A DNA stretch of 64,000 nt from Syngnathus acus (lineage: Eukaryota; Chordata; Actinopteri; Syngnathiformes; Syngnathidae), in NCBI RefSeq assembly GCF_901709675.1, contig NC_051100.1:7412786-7476785 (forward strand), in the 5' to 3' direction. Shown here piece after piece: positions 44,390 through 55,000 of this stretch. Position numbers and translations under genes: made by a program. Position 1 is the stretch's first letter; every line of letters begins with the position of its first letter. The notes under the pieces were generated by a model, which had not been told where the DNA came from, did not search any database, and saw nothing but the letters and a program-made list of their open reading frames with translations.

Positions 44390-45820
44390 CATTAAATGAA
44401 CACCCCATCAAATCACCTCATGGAATGACTACAGACCTGTGGCACTGACTCCCATCATGATGAAGTGCTTCGAAAGGCTGCTCAAAGATCACATCGTCTC
44501 CAGACTCCCCCCAACATTCGATCCGTTCCAGTTTGCCTACCGGCAGAACCGCTCCACTGAGGATGCCATCTCCTCCGTTCTTCACCTGAGCCTGGCTCAC
44601 CTGGAGGGGAGGAACACCCACGTGCGGTTGCTGTTCCTGGACTTCAGCTCAGCGTTTAATACCATCATTCCACAACATCTGGTGGAAAAACTGGAACACC
44701 TGGGCTTCAGCACCCCCCTTCGGAACTGGCTGCTAGACTTCCTCACCAACAGACCTCAGTCAGTCCGGGTCGGACAGAACACCTCCGATGTCATCACCCT
44801 CAGCACAGGCTCCCCTCAGGGCTGCGTCCTGAGCCCCCTGCTGTTCACCCTGATGACACACGACTGCGCCCCCAGGTTCACCACCAATCACATCGTGAAG
44901 TTTGCAGACGACACAACGGTGGTGGGCCTCATCAGGGACAACAACGACCTGGACTACAGAGAGGAGGTGGAGCAGTTGGTGGGCTGGTGCAGAGAAAATA
45001 GCCTGATCCTGAATGTGGAGAAGACGAAGGAGATCATCGTCGACTTCAGGAAGAACCAGCCTCACCACGCTCCACTGATCATCAACAGCTCAGCTGTGGA
45101 GGTGGTCAGCAGCACGAAATTCCTGGGAGTCCACATCACAGACGACCTCACCTGGACTGTGAACACCACAACACTGGTCAAGAGGGCACAGAAGCGCTTG
45201 TACTTCCTGCGGAGGATGAGGAGAGCCCACCTGCCCCCACCCATCATGAGGACGTTCTACCGAAGCACCATAGAGAGCATTCTGACAAGCTGTCTCTCGG
45301 TGTGGTGTGGAGGTTGCAGCGCCTCCGATTGGAAGAACCTGAGGAGAGTGGTGAGGACAGCAGAGAGGATCATCGGGGCTCCTCTTCCCTCCATTCAGGA
45401 CTTGTCATCCCAGCGCTGCGTGTCCCGAGCCCGAAATATTATCAGTGACCCATCACACCCCCACCATGGACTGTTCTCCCTGCTGCCCTCTGGGAAGAGG
45501 TTTCGCAGCATCCGCTGCAGGTCCACCAGGTTCTGCAATAGTTTTTTCCCTGCTGTCGTCAGACTGCTGAACATTCAAACGTAGCATTCCTCTGCACACT
45601 TGTAAATACTGCTTTTTGTCTCCTGCACTGTTAACATACTTTATCACTGCTGCACTTTGTACTTTCATATTTTTATATAGAATGTCACTTTTTTTTTATA
45701 ACCAGCCGAAATACCTCTACATTGCTGAAAGCCGTATGCAACGAAATTTCGTTTTGTACACACCAGTGTTGACAAAATGACAATAAAGTTCTGTCTAAGT
45801 CTAAGTCTAAGTCTAAGGCT
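44390..45820 (+). mobile_element. 5'-truncated L2/CR1-type non-LTR retrotransposon
   Basis: The element starts abruptly inside the reverse-transcriptase domain (in-frame [10 protein letters not shown] from about 44424) and ends in 'gacaataaagttctg' followed by four copies of TCTAAG/GTCTAA. Such a 5' truncation and short tandem 3' tail are typical of LINE target-primed insertion. The base composition is visibly GC-richer than the surroundings. It lies head-to-head with gfral, beginning about 190 bp upstream of the gfral start codon. I could not identify target-site duplications. The exact family (L2, Maui, Rex1) needs a library search. Confidence 0.88.
44439..45584 (+). CDS. Reverse transcriptase C-terminal fragment of LINE
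   Basis: An uninterrupted frame of about 381 codons that opens upstream at about 44424 without a real start codon. Visible RT landmarks: [15 protein letters not shown] (finger region), [12 protein letters not shown] (motif A, first catalytic Asp), [15 protein letters not shown] (motif B), FADDTTVVG (motif C, catalytic Asp pair), then a thumb and C-terminal region ending LLNIQT. There is no endonuclease domain because of the 5' truncation. The absence of frameshifts suggests a fairly young copy. It is not expected to be mobile on its own. Confidence 0.85.
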   Translation: MALTPIMMKCFERLLKDHIVSRLPPTFDPFQFAYRQNRSTEDAISSVLHLSLAHLEGRNTHVRLLFLDFSSAFNTIIPQHLVEKLEHLGFSTPLRNWLLDFLTNRPQSVRVGQNTSDVITLSTGSPQGCVLSPLLFTLMTHDCAPRFTTNHIVKFADDTTVVGLIRDNNDLDYREEVEQLVGWCRENSLILNVEKTKEIIVDFRKNQPHHAPLIINSSAVEVVSSTKFLGVHITDDLTWTVNTTTLVKRAQKRLYFLRRMRRAHLPPPIMRTFYRSTIESILTSCLSVWCGGCSASDWKNLRRVVRTAERIIGAPLPSIQDLSSQRCVSRARNIISDPSHPHHGLFSLLPSGKRFRSIRCRSTRFCNSFFPAVVRLLNIQT

Positions 45821-47602
45821 AATTAACCTATTCATTTATTCAAGGTCTCATTTTGGTCTGACGTAGAGCATTATATATGAGAATATTTCAAATGCCCCTG
45901 TTTCACAGAAAATCTGTTGCATCATAAAAGGACCAAGCAGCTGAATAGCACAGGTTTAAAAAAAGAAGACTGAAAGACAAAAAAAAGAGAAAGAAAAAAA
46001 TATAAAGGGATGCTCTTGTAGCATTACTTATGGTTGTTCTGAAGAACTGGGTCAGATATCAGTCCGATCAAAAGGAATGCATTTATTCACCCACTTTTCA
46101 AGTCAAAAATAAATAAATAACATGTTCACCGAATTGCATTACATACATTTTGATGCAACAACCTTTTTACATATACGTACACCATGTGCATTAGAATACA
46201 TCCTGTAAAGAGGAAAAAAAATATTATGTGACTAACATTAGGTTGATATGAGATCAGTTTTTCTAGATATGTGTTCCATCTCATATCTATGGAAGCCCAT
46301 TCCCACCAGTAAAGAAAAAAAAAAAAAAATCCACCAGCATTGTCTAATTCCGTACCTATCTGAGCTAGAAGAGAAAGTGATGCCAGCAAAACGTGCCATG
46401 TTTGATAAAGAACATTTCTTTCCATGAGCTTTAGAACATTTACTTCTTGCGTGCATCACAAATGACATCCTTCAAAGTCACTTTTCACTGTTTCATGAGA
46501 GGAAGTTTTTATGGTGTGATGATTTGAACCCAAAACTTTTTCTCCACAGAGAAAAGCAGGAGCTTAAATAGCAAGATTAATCCACTGCTGAATTAGGATA
46601 CCCAAAAAAAAAGAGGCCCCGGTGGATTTAAAAACATGTTTAGTGAAATGTGCTTCGGAATATGCTGTGCTAGATGAAGAAGTCCTTACAATTTTCCCTT
46701 CCATAATTTATTTTGTACCTAACATCAACCTTCTGTATGAATTTACCACTTGCCAGGCCCATCGTCATCTTTTCATAGATAAAATAAGATTTCTTGGGAG
46801 GGCGGCGGTTAAATAAAAAAAAAAAAAAAAAAAAAAAAACGGTTTCATAGAACTGTACAGACATTTGGCAAGTCATAATTGCAAGCAAGACAAGTGTTCA
46901 CTAAGTAAGACAACGGCATAAGCTAGTTTACAAAAAGTGCAAAGCAGTACAAATCATCTCTTTTTTGGGACCATTAACAACAATGACATCATAACAACAA
47001 AGTCAACAAGCTTGTGGATGTAGAATCTACAGAAATTCCTTTAAACACCCTGTGTAAGAATATCAAACTAAAGACTGAAAAAATCATAAAACATTCACCT
47101 TAACAAATCATAGACTTAATTCATAGAATGAGTAAGTATGTCCAAACTTTTTTATTTGTTATTTTCAACGAACAAAAGAATCGGCAAGCAAGGTTCCAAA
47201 TTGCAATCCAAGATTAGAATCCAAGACTTTAAAGATAATTCGTCCATACTAATGCAAATTTCCAATTATAATTTGTAATTGCAGTCCACCAAAGATTTTT
47301 GAGGCAACTCACATTAATCCACAAAGGGCTGCTAATCAGCAATTTGGTTCAATGACTATCATTTGAATTATGTCAAAGAAAGATCCCTATCGATTTGAAA
47401 TAAAAACCGAATGAAATCCAATATGAATTGATTTCATCGAGGTAGATGCGTCTGATGTGTCATGTCTGTTTTTCATCACTTAAAGTTTTTTTTCCATCTT
47501 ATTTTATATAATCCGTAAAGTGAGTGTGTCTATAAAATAGAGGGCAATATTTGTCCCCAATAGAGCCCCAAACCTGCTGATGATCTTACACTATTTGTTC
47601 CG
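45821..47602. other. Spacer between LINE and fold-back structure
   Basis: AT-rich sequence with a pure A25 run at about 46815-46839. No exon, promoter or transposon end was recognised. Confidence 0.5.
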
Positions 47603-47688
47603 ATTAGTGATGTGCATTCCAGTTCTTTTAAGTGAACTGAATCTTTAGAATCAGTTCACTTAAAAGAACTGGAATGCACATCACTAAT
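47603..47688. repeat. Perfect 86-bp palindrome (38-10-38)
   Basis: The arm begins ATTAGTGATGTGCATTCCAG and its exact inverse closes the palindrome after a 10-nt loop (ATCTTTAGAA). The same terminal word ends the left arm at about 49010-49031 and starts the right arm at about 51049. The palindrome therefore looks like two element termini fused head to head. Confidence 0.95.
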
Positions 47689-47819
47689 CTTGCTAAATTT
47701 ATAAACAGTTACTGACTTATTTTTTCCCTGTTGAGAGAAGCGCGCGAATATGAATATAGTGCTGCGGGAAGAAGTTTGACAAGCATTTGCACATTCATGC
47801 TTAACACTTTTCGCAGGAG

Positions 47820-47885
47820 TGGGGAGTCGAACCCTAAATCTGAGGTGTTGGAACGCAGCGACAGAGCCATTCGTCAAACGTGGCG
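47820..47885 (-). ncRNA. tRNA-like box A/box B sequence in unique segment
   Basis: On the minus strand a perfect box B (GGTTCGACTCC, 47823-47833) follows a weaker box A-like word (TGGCTCTGTCG, 47859-47869) at tRNA spacing. No intact acceptor stem or anticodon arm was verified. Most likely a SINE head or tRNA-derived fragment rather than a working tRNA gene. Confidence 0.4.
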
Positions 47886-47990
47886 AGCTCAATGAGTTCC
47901 TCGCTTAAACTTCAAGTCATTCTTATCCGTTCAGTATTTCGTTCCGCGCGCGTTGGGTAAGTACAAAATAGTACTTAAGTACAAAGAATT

Positions 47991-49249
47991 GAGTGAACGA
48001 TTCGTTCAAAAGAACGATTTCTTTTCAGTGAGCGAGAGTGAACGAATCACTTCCTAAAGTGTTTGGTTCTTTTTTCAGTTCATATGACTTCAACCAGTAG
48101 GTGTCGGTCATGCGCATTGAAGCTGGTGCCACCTTGCCGTAAAACAAAACGAAGAAGAAAATGAGGTAACTTCCCGTTCACGAACGAGTTGTGAATTGCA
48201 TTTCCCGTACCCCAACTGAACGGATCTGTGAGTGAACGAGTCAGTGATTTGCATTTCCAGTTCCAGTTCATCGCGAGAACGGATCAGTGAGGGAACGAAT
48301 CCTGACTTTCCCGTTCGCGAACGAGTCAATGGGTGAACTGCCTTCCCGTGCATCAACGGATCAGTCAGTGAACGTGTTGCGTCTCCCTCCTGGCGTGAAC
48401 TATGTAAGCCAGAATGTAGATTTACGATTTGCCAAGGAAAGAAACAACCACTCACTGACACACCACTTCTTTTATGCACGTTTTCTCCAAGCTAACGGCT
48501 AACTTTATTGCATGAAGGGATGCGCCGTTATGCAAAAACGGGGCGAATATGCTTCTCTTTGGGTAATCTTGATTTTATAACACTTATAGTAGTTTTTAAA
48601 TAACGTGTATGCATATATACGCCTAAATATTGTTATCCAATATATCTACTGCAATTTCACATTAGATTGCTGGTTTGAAATGTGCTTTTGTTATTATTAT
48701 TATTATTATTAAATAAACATTTATGTCAAAACTTGTCTGGTGTTTTATTCCTTGTTTTTATATTCGCCAATTAAAACATAAAAATCATATGTGTTTTACG
48801 TTGTTATATGAGTTGGTGTCCCCCAAAATAACAAATGTCGGCATAACGGATTTTTTTTTCAACCTTTTATTCAAACACAAACACATTTGGTATAATAACA
48901 CCATCAACTAAAATAAATAAATGAATAAATAAAGTGTAGCGAATGATTCGGTGAACAATTCTTTTGAACAAGTCTTTTGAGTGAACCGATTCTAAAGATT
49001 CAGTTCTTAAAACTGGAATGCCCATCACTAGTACAAAAGAAGGCAGACGGCTGATGGTTTTCATGTCCAAATAGCCAACTGGTTAGTGACACGAGCTCTC
49101 GCTCGGTAAGAGCCTGGTTCGAGTCCAGGTGTGAGCATATACCTAACCGTGCTTTTAGAATTGGAACCTTGCTTTGTATGCATATGCAAACAAATGGAAG
49201 TTTTTATGTGTAAATACATAAAGTGGCCCCGCCCCCAAGTTGGCGGAGC
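47991..49249 (+). repeat. Left arm of fold-back structure
   Basis: Starts at GAGTGAACGATTCGTTC and runs through a region rich in TTCGTTCA/TGAACGAA words, an AT-rich middle with (ATT)n at about 48692-48711, and a terminus-like CATCACTAG at about 49023-49031, then a tRNA-like module. Its inverse is found at about 50834-52075 with small indels. Confidence 0.88.
49071..49137 (+). ncRNA. tRNA-like pol III promoter module in left arm
   Basis: A consensus box A (TAGCCAACTGG, 49072-49082) and a consensus box B (GGTTCGAGTCC, 49116-49126) are spaced as in a tRNA gene, with 'ctctcgctcggtaagag' between them. This is either a tRNA-derived SINE head or a tRNA captured by the element. Transcription is not demonstrated. 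Confidence 0.5.
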
Positions 49250-49256
49250 AAACCAA

Positions 49257-50792
49257 TGGACATATTGGAAACATATTGGAACGCGGCCCCGAGGACTAGA
49301 GCTTGACACCTTTGACCATGATATTTCCCTAATAAAGTGGCCTGTTATTAGGTACACTTGAAAATGGCGGTGTACCTAATGGAGTGTCCGTGTGATTCCC
49401 TCGTTAAGTGCAGCTGCGTGAAAAGTTTTAGCTCCTGCAGAACGTGAAAGGAGCTAAAACTTTTCACGCAGGTGTGTTTAACGAGGGTAACTTGGAAAAC
49501 ATATTGGAACGCGGCCCCGTGGACTAGAGCTTGACACCTGTGACCTTTGACCATGATATTTCCCTAATAAAGTGGCCTGTTATTAGGTACACTTGAAAAT
49601 GGCGGTGTACCTAATGGAGTGTCCGTATGATTCCCTCGTTAAGTGCAGCTGCGTGAAAAGTTTTAGCTCCTGCAGAACGTGAAAGGAGCTAAAACTTTTC
49701 ACGCAGGTGTGTTTAACGAGGGTAACTTGGAAAACATATTGGAACGCGGCCCCGTGGACTAGAGCTTGACACCTGTGACCTTTGACCATGATATTTCCCT
49801 AATAAAGTGGCCTGTTATTAGGTACACTTGAAAATGGCGGTGTACCTAATGGAGTGTCCGTATGATTCCCTCGTTAAGTGCAGCTGCGTGAAAAGTTTTA
49901 GCTCCTGCAGAACGTGAAAGGAGCTAAAACTTTTCACGCAGGTGTGTTTAACGAGGGTAACTTGGAAAACATATTGGAACGCGGCCCCGAAGACTAGAGC
50001 TTGACGCCTTTGACCATGATATTTCCCTAATAAAGTGGCCTGTTATTAGGTACACTTGAAAATGGCGGTGTACCTAATGGAGTGTCCGTGTGATTCCCTC
50101 GTTAAGTGCAGCTGCGTGAAAAGTTTTAGCTCCTGCAGAACGTAAAAGGAGCTAAAACTTTTCACACAGGTGTGTTTAACGAGGGTAACTTGGAAAACAT
50201 ATTGGAACGCGGCCCCGAGGACTAGAGCTTGACGCCTTTGACCATGATATTTCCCTAATAAAGTGGCCTGTTATTAGGTACACTTGAAAATGGCGGTGTA
50301 CCTAATGGAGTGTCCGTGTGATTCCCTCGTTAAGTGCAGCTGCGTGAAAAGTTTTAGCTCCTGCAGAACGTGAAAGTAGCTAAAACTTTTCACGCAGGTG
50401 TGTTTAACGAGGGTAACTTGGAAAACATATTGGAACGCGGCCCCGTGGACTAGAGCTTGACACCTGTGACCTTTGACCATGATATTTCCCTAATAAAGTG
50501 GCCTGTTATTAGGTACACTTGAAAATGGCGGTGTACCTAATGGAGTGTCCGTGTGATTCCCTCGTTAGGTGCACCTGCGTGAAAAGTTTTAGCTCCTGCA
50601 GAACGTGAAAATGACCAAAATCTTTTCACGCAGGTGTGTTTAACGAGGGTAACTTGGAAAACATATTGGAACGCGGCCCCGAGGACTAGAGCTTGACACC
50701 TGTGACCTTTGACCATGATATTTCCCTAATAAAGTGGCCTGTTATTAGGTACACCTGAAAATGGCGGTGTACCTAATAGAGTGTCCGAATGA
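49257..50792 (+). repeat. Tandem array of about 235-bp hairpin-bearing units
   Basis: A landmark base (the T of aaaaTGGCGG) falls at 49365, 49600, 49835, 50063, 50291, 50526 and 50762, giving periods of 235, 235, 228, 228, 235 and 236. The two 228-bp units lack the 7 bp around 'ctgtgac'. Each unit holds a long hairpin (gtgaaaagttttagctcct paired with aggagctaaaacttttcac, with gttaa/ttaac extensions) and a second hairpin (attaggtacac paired with gtgtacctaat). Five of the six hairpins are intact. The copy ending near 50630 has a changed right stem. Unit similarity is high, suggesting recent expansion. Confidence 0.93.
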
Positions 50793-50949
50793 CAAGTTAG
50801 CGGAGCAAATCAATGGATCATTGATTGATCATTAGCTACGCTAACTTGGGGGTGGAGCCACCTTATGTATTTACACATAAATACTTGCACTTGTTTGCAT
50901 ATGCATACAAAGAGAGGTTCCAATTCTAAAAGTACAGTTAGATATATGC

Positions 50950-51015
50950 TCACAACTGGGATCGAACCAATGTCTTTCCAAGCAAGAGCACGTGTCATTA
51001 ACCAGTCGGCTATTT
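50950..51015 (-). ncRNA. tRNA-like pol III promoter module in right arm
   Basis: The minus strand carries box A TAGCCGACTGG (51002-51012) and box B GGTTCGATCCC (50958-50968). Both match consensus, although the rest of the module differs from the left-arm copy at several positions. Both promoters would fire inwards, toward the tandem array, if active. Confidence 0.5.
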
Positions 51016-51314
51016 CAACCTGGCAGGCCTTGGCCGTCTGCACTCTTTTGTACTAGTGATGTGCATCCCAGTTCTTAAGTGAACTGAATCTTTAGAATCG
51101 GTTCACTCAAAAGGTTTGTTCAAAATAATCGTTCACCGAATCATTCGCTACACTTTCTTATTTATTCATTTATTTATTTTAGTTGATGGTGTTATTATAC
51201 CGAATGTGTTTGTGTTTGTCATATAAAGCAGTTAACCAAATGTCTGATTTTTATGTTTTAGTTGGCGAATATAAAAACAAGGAATAAAACACCAGACAAG
51301 TTTTAACATAAATG

Positions 51315-51320
51315 TTTATT
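51315..51320 (-). terminator. First canonical poly(A) signal available to hcrtr2, inside the fold-back arm
   Basis: TTTATT on the plus strand (AATAAA on the minus strand) is the first canonical hexamer met downstream of the hcrtr2 stop. It lies about 750 bp into the right arm, so the hcrtr2 3' UTR would be element-derived. Non-canonical signals nearer the stop are possible. Confidence 0.35.
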
Positions 51321-52069
51321 TAAAAATAATAATAACAATAATAATAATAATAATACAAGTAAATTTCAAACCAGCAATCTAATGTGAAATTGCAGTAGAT
51401 ATATTGGATAACAATATTTAGGCGTATATATGCATACACGTTATTTAAAAACTACTATAAGTGTTATAAAATCAACATTACCCAAAGAGGAGCATATTCT
51501 CCCCGTTTTTGCATAACGGCGCATCCCTTCATGCAATACAGTTAGCCGTTAGCTTGGAGAAAACGTGCATAAAAGAAGTGGTGTGTCAGTGAGTGGTTGT
51601 TTCTTTCCTTGGCAAATCGTAAATCTACATTCTGGCTTACATAGTTCACGCCAGGAGGGAGACGCAACACGTTCACTGACTGATCCGTTGATGCACGGGA
51701 AGGAAGGCAGTTGACCCGTTGACTCGTTCGCAAACGGGAAAGCCAGGATTCGTTCCCTCACTGATCCGTTCTCGCGGTGAACTGGAAATGCGAATCACTC
51801 AGTGAGTGATTCACTCAGTGAGTGATTCGTTCACTCACAGATTCGTTCGTTGGTGAACGGGAAATGCAATTCACGACTCGTTCGTGAACGGGAAGTTACG
51901 TCATTTTCTTCTTCGTTTTGTTTTACGGCGAGGTGGCACCAGCTTCAATGCGCATTACCGACACTTACTGGTTGAAGTCATATGAACTGAAAAAAGAACC
52001 AATCACTTTAGGAAGTGATTCGTTCACTCTCGCTCACTGAAAATAAATTCGTTCATTTGAACGAATCGT

Positions 52070-55000
52070 TCACTCACGAGCCAACACTCGTTCTGATATG
52101 TGTGACACATTGTCCATGTTGTGAATGTGAGTGGAAAGCGACTTTCGACTGTCGGTGCTCATTCGGGTGCTTATTCTCTTCAGTCTCTCTTGGCCTTGAC
52201 CGTGACAATGGCAAGAAAAAGCTGCTTTGAACTCCTCACGGAACTTCCCTAAGAAAGACCATGAGACATGATCAAACATGATGTTTTGAAACACACTATT
52301 TGTTCCATCAATTATTCTTGATGACTTTATGGCAAATTCACTTGAAACTGAAATTAATGGTGATGAGAAAAGCCAACGCATTTAAGCATTAAAAATCAGT
52401 TTAAAGACATAAAAACTGAATATTAATTTCTAATAAAATTTGAAAATGACACCATCATTCCTATTCCTTGCCACCATCTTGGGTATGTTTGATAATTGGA
52501 CTTTACATGTGAAATTAGAATCAATCAATCGGTAACATGGATACATTTTAAAACAGTTAATATTAAAGCAATACAAGTAAAATGAAATCATCAATATTTC
52601 GCTACTCATGCTTTTAGTTTGTTGGTGTGATTTTTTTTTAATGTAAAATGGGTGCCTTGGTTCAATTAGGGTTGGAAAACACTGCACTAGAGGGCAGCAG
52701 GGAGCTAGTGCGGTCCACGAGGCGTGTGAACAAACTCACCACTGAGGAAATTGTAGATGATGGGATTGAGTGCGCTATTGGCATATATGAGCCAGTGTGA
52801 GAAAGTAAACCAAGCATACACTGTCTCTCGGTCACTCGTGTTCTTGAAGGTCCCAAAGACTCTGCAGATATCAATAGCAATAAAAGAATGAGACATTTTT
52901 GCTTATTTTGAGTCACCAAGATGAGCTTGTGTTGATATATTTCTCAACAGAAGTGACTGATACCTTTTCATCACATTGAGTACGCTGATTGGCAGGTAGC
53001 ACAGGGCAAACACAAAGAGCACCACTATGAGCATACGAGCCGTTTTGCGCCGCGCCCGGATCTGTTTGATCTCAGCACAGACGGTACTAGTCTTGACCCG
53101 CACGGACTCTCCTGGCCCTGCAGCTGCCGCTGAGCACTGCATGGTCTTCCACTTCCTCTGCAGCATTGACGTGCTGCCAGGAATCTGTCAAACACAGATA
53201 CAATAAGCGTAAAGTATATTACATGGCTCAGAAAAGTGTGGCAGAAGCTCAATTTGGGGGCGGAATCCAATCACCTGTTGACACCACAACTTGTGACAGA
53301 TCTGGATGTAGGCCAGCACCATGAGACACAATGGTGCAAAGTAGGTGACAATAAAGAAACAGCTGTGATACACCTTGGGGTAGATCTCAGCTGAAAGAAG
53401 AAGAGACAAAAAGCACATCACTAACTTGACCTTGAGAAATTGGCAAGTTGATGTGTTGCACATTAAAGAAATCAAAAACAGATTGAATTTTCAACTAAAA
53501 AACAATTTTTAACAAATGTGACATCAATTTGTGGACCTAATTATTTGTAAGCTTGTCAGTATGTAAAGTGCCTGTAACGGGAAACACAAACAACCCTGCA
53601 TAAAATAAGATGAGGCTTCAAAATCGTGCAAAATGAAGACCTCATTTTTGCTGTGGACTTGTGAATTGTTAAAACTCTGAAAGATAAATGCTTCTTCATC
53701 TGGCAACATCTACCGACACATTTCTACATGTTTGAGGCATAAAAATAGTCATTGCTGGATTTTCTACGTCGTGACAAAAGACGCTAAACAACAACTATGT
53801 CACCAGCTCACAGATTTCACAGTTATTAGGAGCACCTTTGTTGATTTTGCTGACCCACCCTTCTCCTCTCCAGCTTCGCACTTCTTCCTCCCACATAGTA
53901 ACAGATTGTCATCTTTCGGGTGTCAGGCGTATAATGAATCACTGTAGCGGTAGATCAATATCTAAACAATATCTCTTGATGTAGCTGAGTCTGCGAAACT
54001 GTTCTGGTCCTTTTTAAACCTTCATTAATCTTCAAATAAATAAGTTTCCTTGTACTTTGACACCTGCTACATTAGTTAGCTGCTTTTACATGATAAAAGA
54101 TTTCGACAGTATTTCTTCGGAGTTGTGGTTCACCGTATTTGTTCGTGCACCTGATTTGAAGCATTTAAATTAAGATTATAATTTATAATCATCTTGATTT
54201 AAGATCTGAATTTGACTCTGACGTTTCAGTGTGGAGTTTGTTGCATTCTCCTCATTTTTTTTTATTGATTTCATGTCTTCCACTGTCAACTATAACCCAA
54301 AAAAAACGTAAAGATGGATAGATTGGTCCGTCACACACCTTCCCAGTGTTCATCGCACACGGTGAACAAACTAGTTTTGTTTTGGAGAGCTGGCACCAGA
54401 CTGCTGCTCTCCATCACGATGGCTTGAGGTATCATGATGATGCATGACACCATCCAGATGATAACAATGCTCTTGCAAGCTCTCTTGGCTGTGCTTTTGA
54501 ACATCAGTGGGTGGCAGATGGCGTACCAGCGGTCTTGCGCAATGCAGCTCAGTGTCAGGACTGACACCGAGACGGAGATAGTCTAAAAGGTAAACCAGGG
54601 AACATCGGACAAGTCAACCACAATTCATAATCTCAAACTAAGACAATGTTGTGGTTGTATTTCGTCACATGAACAGCTAACAGAGATTTAAGATTAATTT
54701 TGAGTCTTGTTGATTGTTATTACGGTCATTGGTGACCTGAAACCAATTCTTGCTGACTGGGCAAAGGCAGGGTATACAAATGCCAACAACACATCTTGAG
54801 TATAGTTTTAGAGATCATCCGCCTTCATGAGTTGGTCTCTTACCTGCAGATAGGGCACAACTTTGCAAAGCGTCTGTCCAAAGAACCATGTCTCTGTGAT
54901 GTCAACTACTAGACTTGCAGGAAGGCAGATGATGGTCACCAAGACATCAGCGAATGAGAGGTTCACTATGAAATAGTTGGTCACAGTACGCATGTGGCGG

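Larger units (their letters stand above)
47603..52075. mobile_element. Composite fold-back (long inverted repeat) structure, about 4.5 kb
   Basis: Left to right: a perfect 86-bp palindrome (47603-47688), a 300-bp unique segment, a left arm (about 47991-49249), about 6.5 tandem units of 228-236 bp (about 49257-50792), and a right arm (about 50834-52075). The right arm is the inverse of the left at roughly 95 percent in the parts compared by eye. The inner arm ends carry 'tagtgatgtgcat'-type sequences that resemble hAT termini. The outer parts are built of repeated TGAACGAATC/TTCGTTCA words. No transposase frame is visible, so it is non-autonomous. The architecture recalls fold-back elements (FB, Galileo), but I do not recognise the family. 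The right edge runs into the last exon of hcrtr2. Confidence 0.85.
50834..52075 (-). repeat. Right arm of fold-back structure
   Basis: Inverse of the left arm. It begins inside with the tRNA-like module and the CTAGTGATGTGCAT terminus-like word at about 51046-51059 and ends at 52075 with CGTTCACTC, the inverse of the first bases of the left arm. The outermost bases overlap the stop codon of hcrtr2 at 52070-52072. Confidence 0.88.

Noticed and set aside
49072-49126. Genuine tRNA gene
   Set aside because: Boxes A and B match, but I could not fold a full cloverleaf with an acceptor stem and anticodon loop, and the copy is inside a mobile structure.
49061-49357. Minus-strand frame with GLEPGSYRARARV, and similar frames in the array
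   Set aside because: This is the usual artefact of translating tRNA-like or repeat sequence; the frames repeat with the 235-bp period and have no start or splice context.
49257-50792. Possible CRISPR-like array
   Set aside because: Units are about 235 bp, contiguous and homogeneous, with no unique spacers and no cas genes; this is a eukaryotic tandem repeat.
54150-54192. AT-rich imperfect inverted repeat in an hcrtr2 intron
   Set aside because: Low complexity and mismatched; expected by chance in AT-rich sequence.
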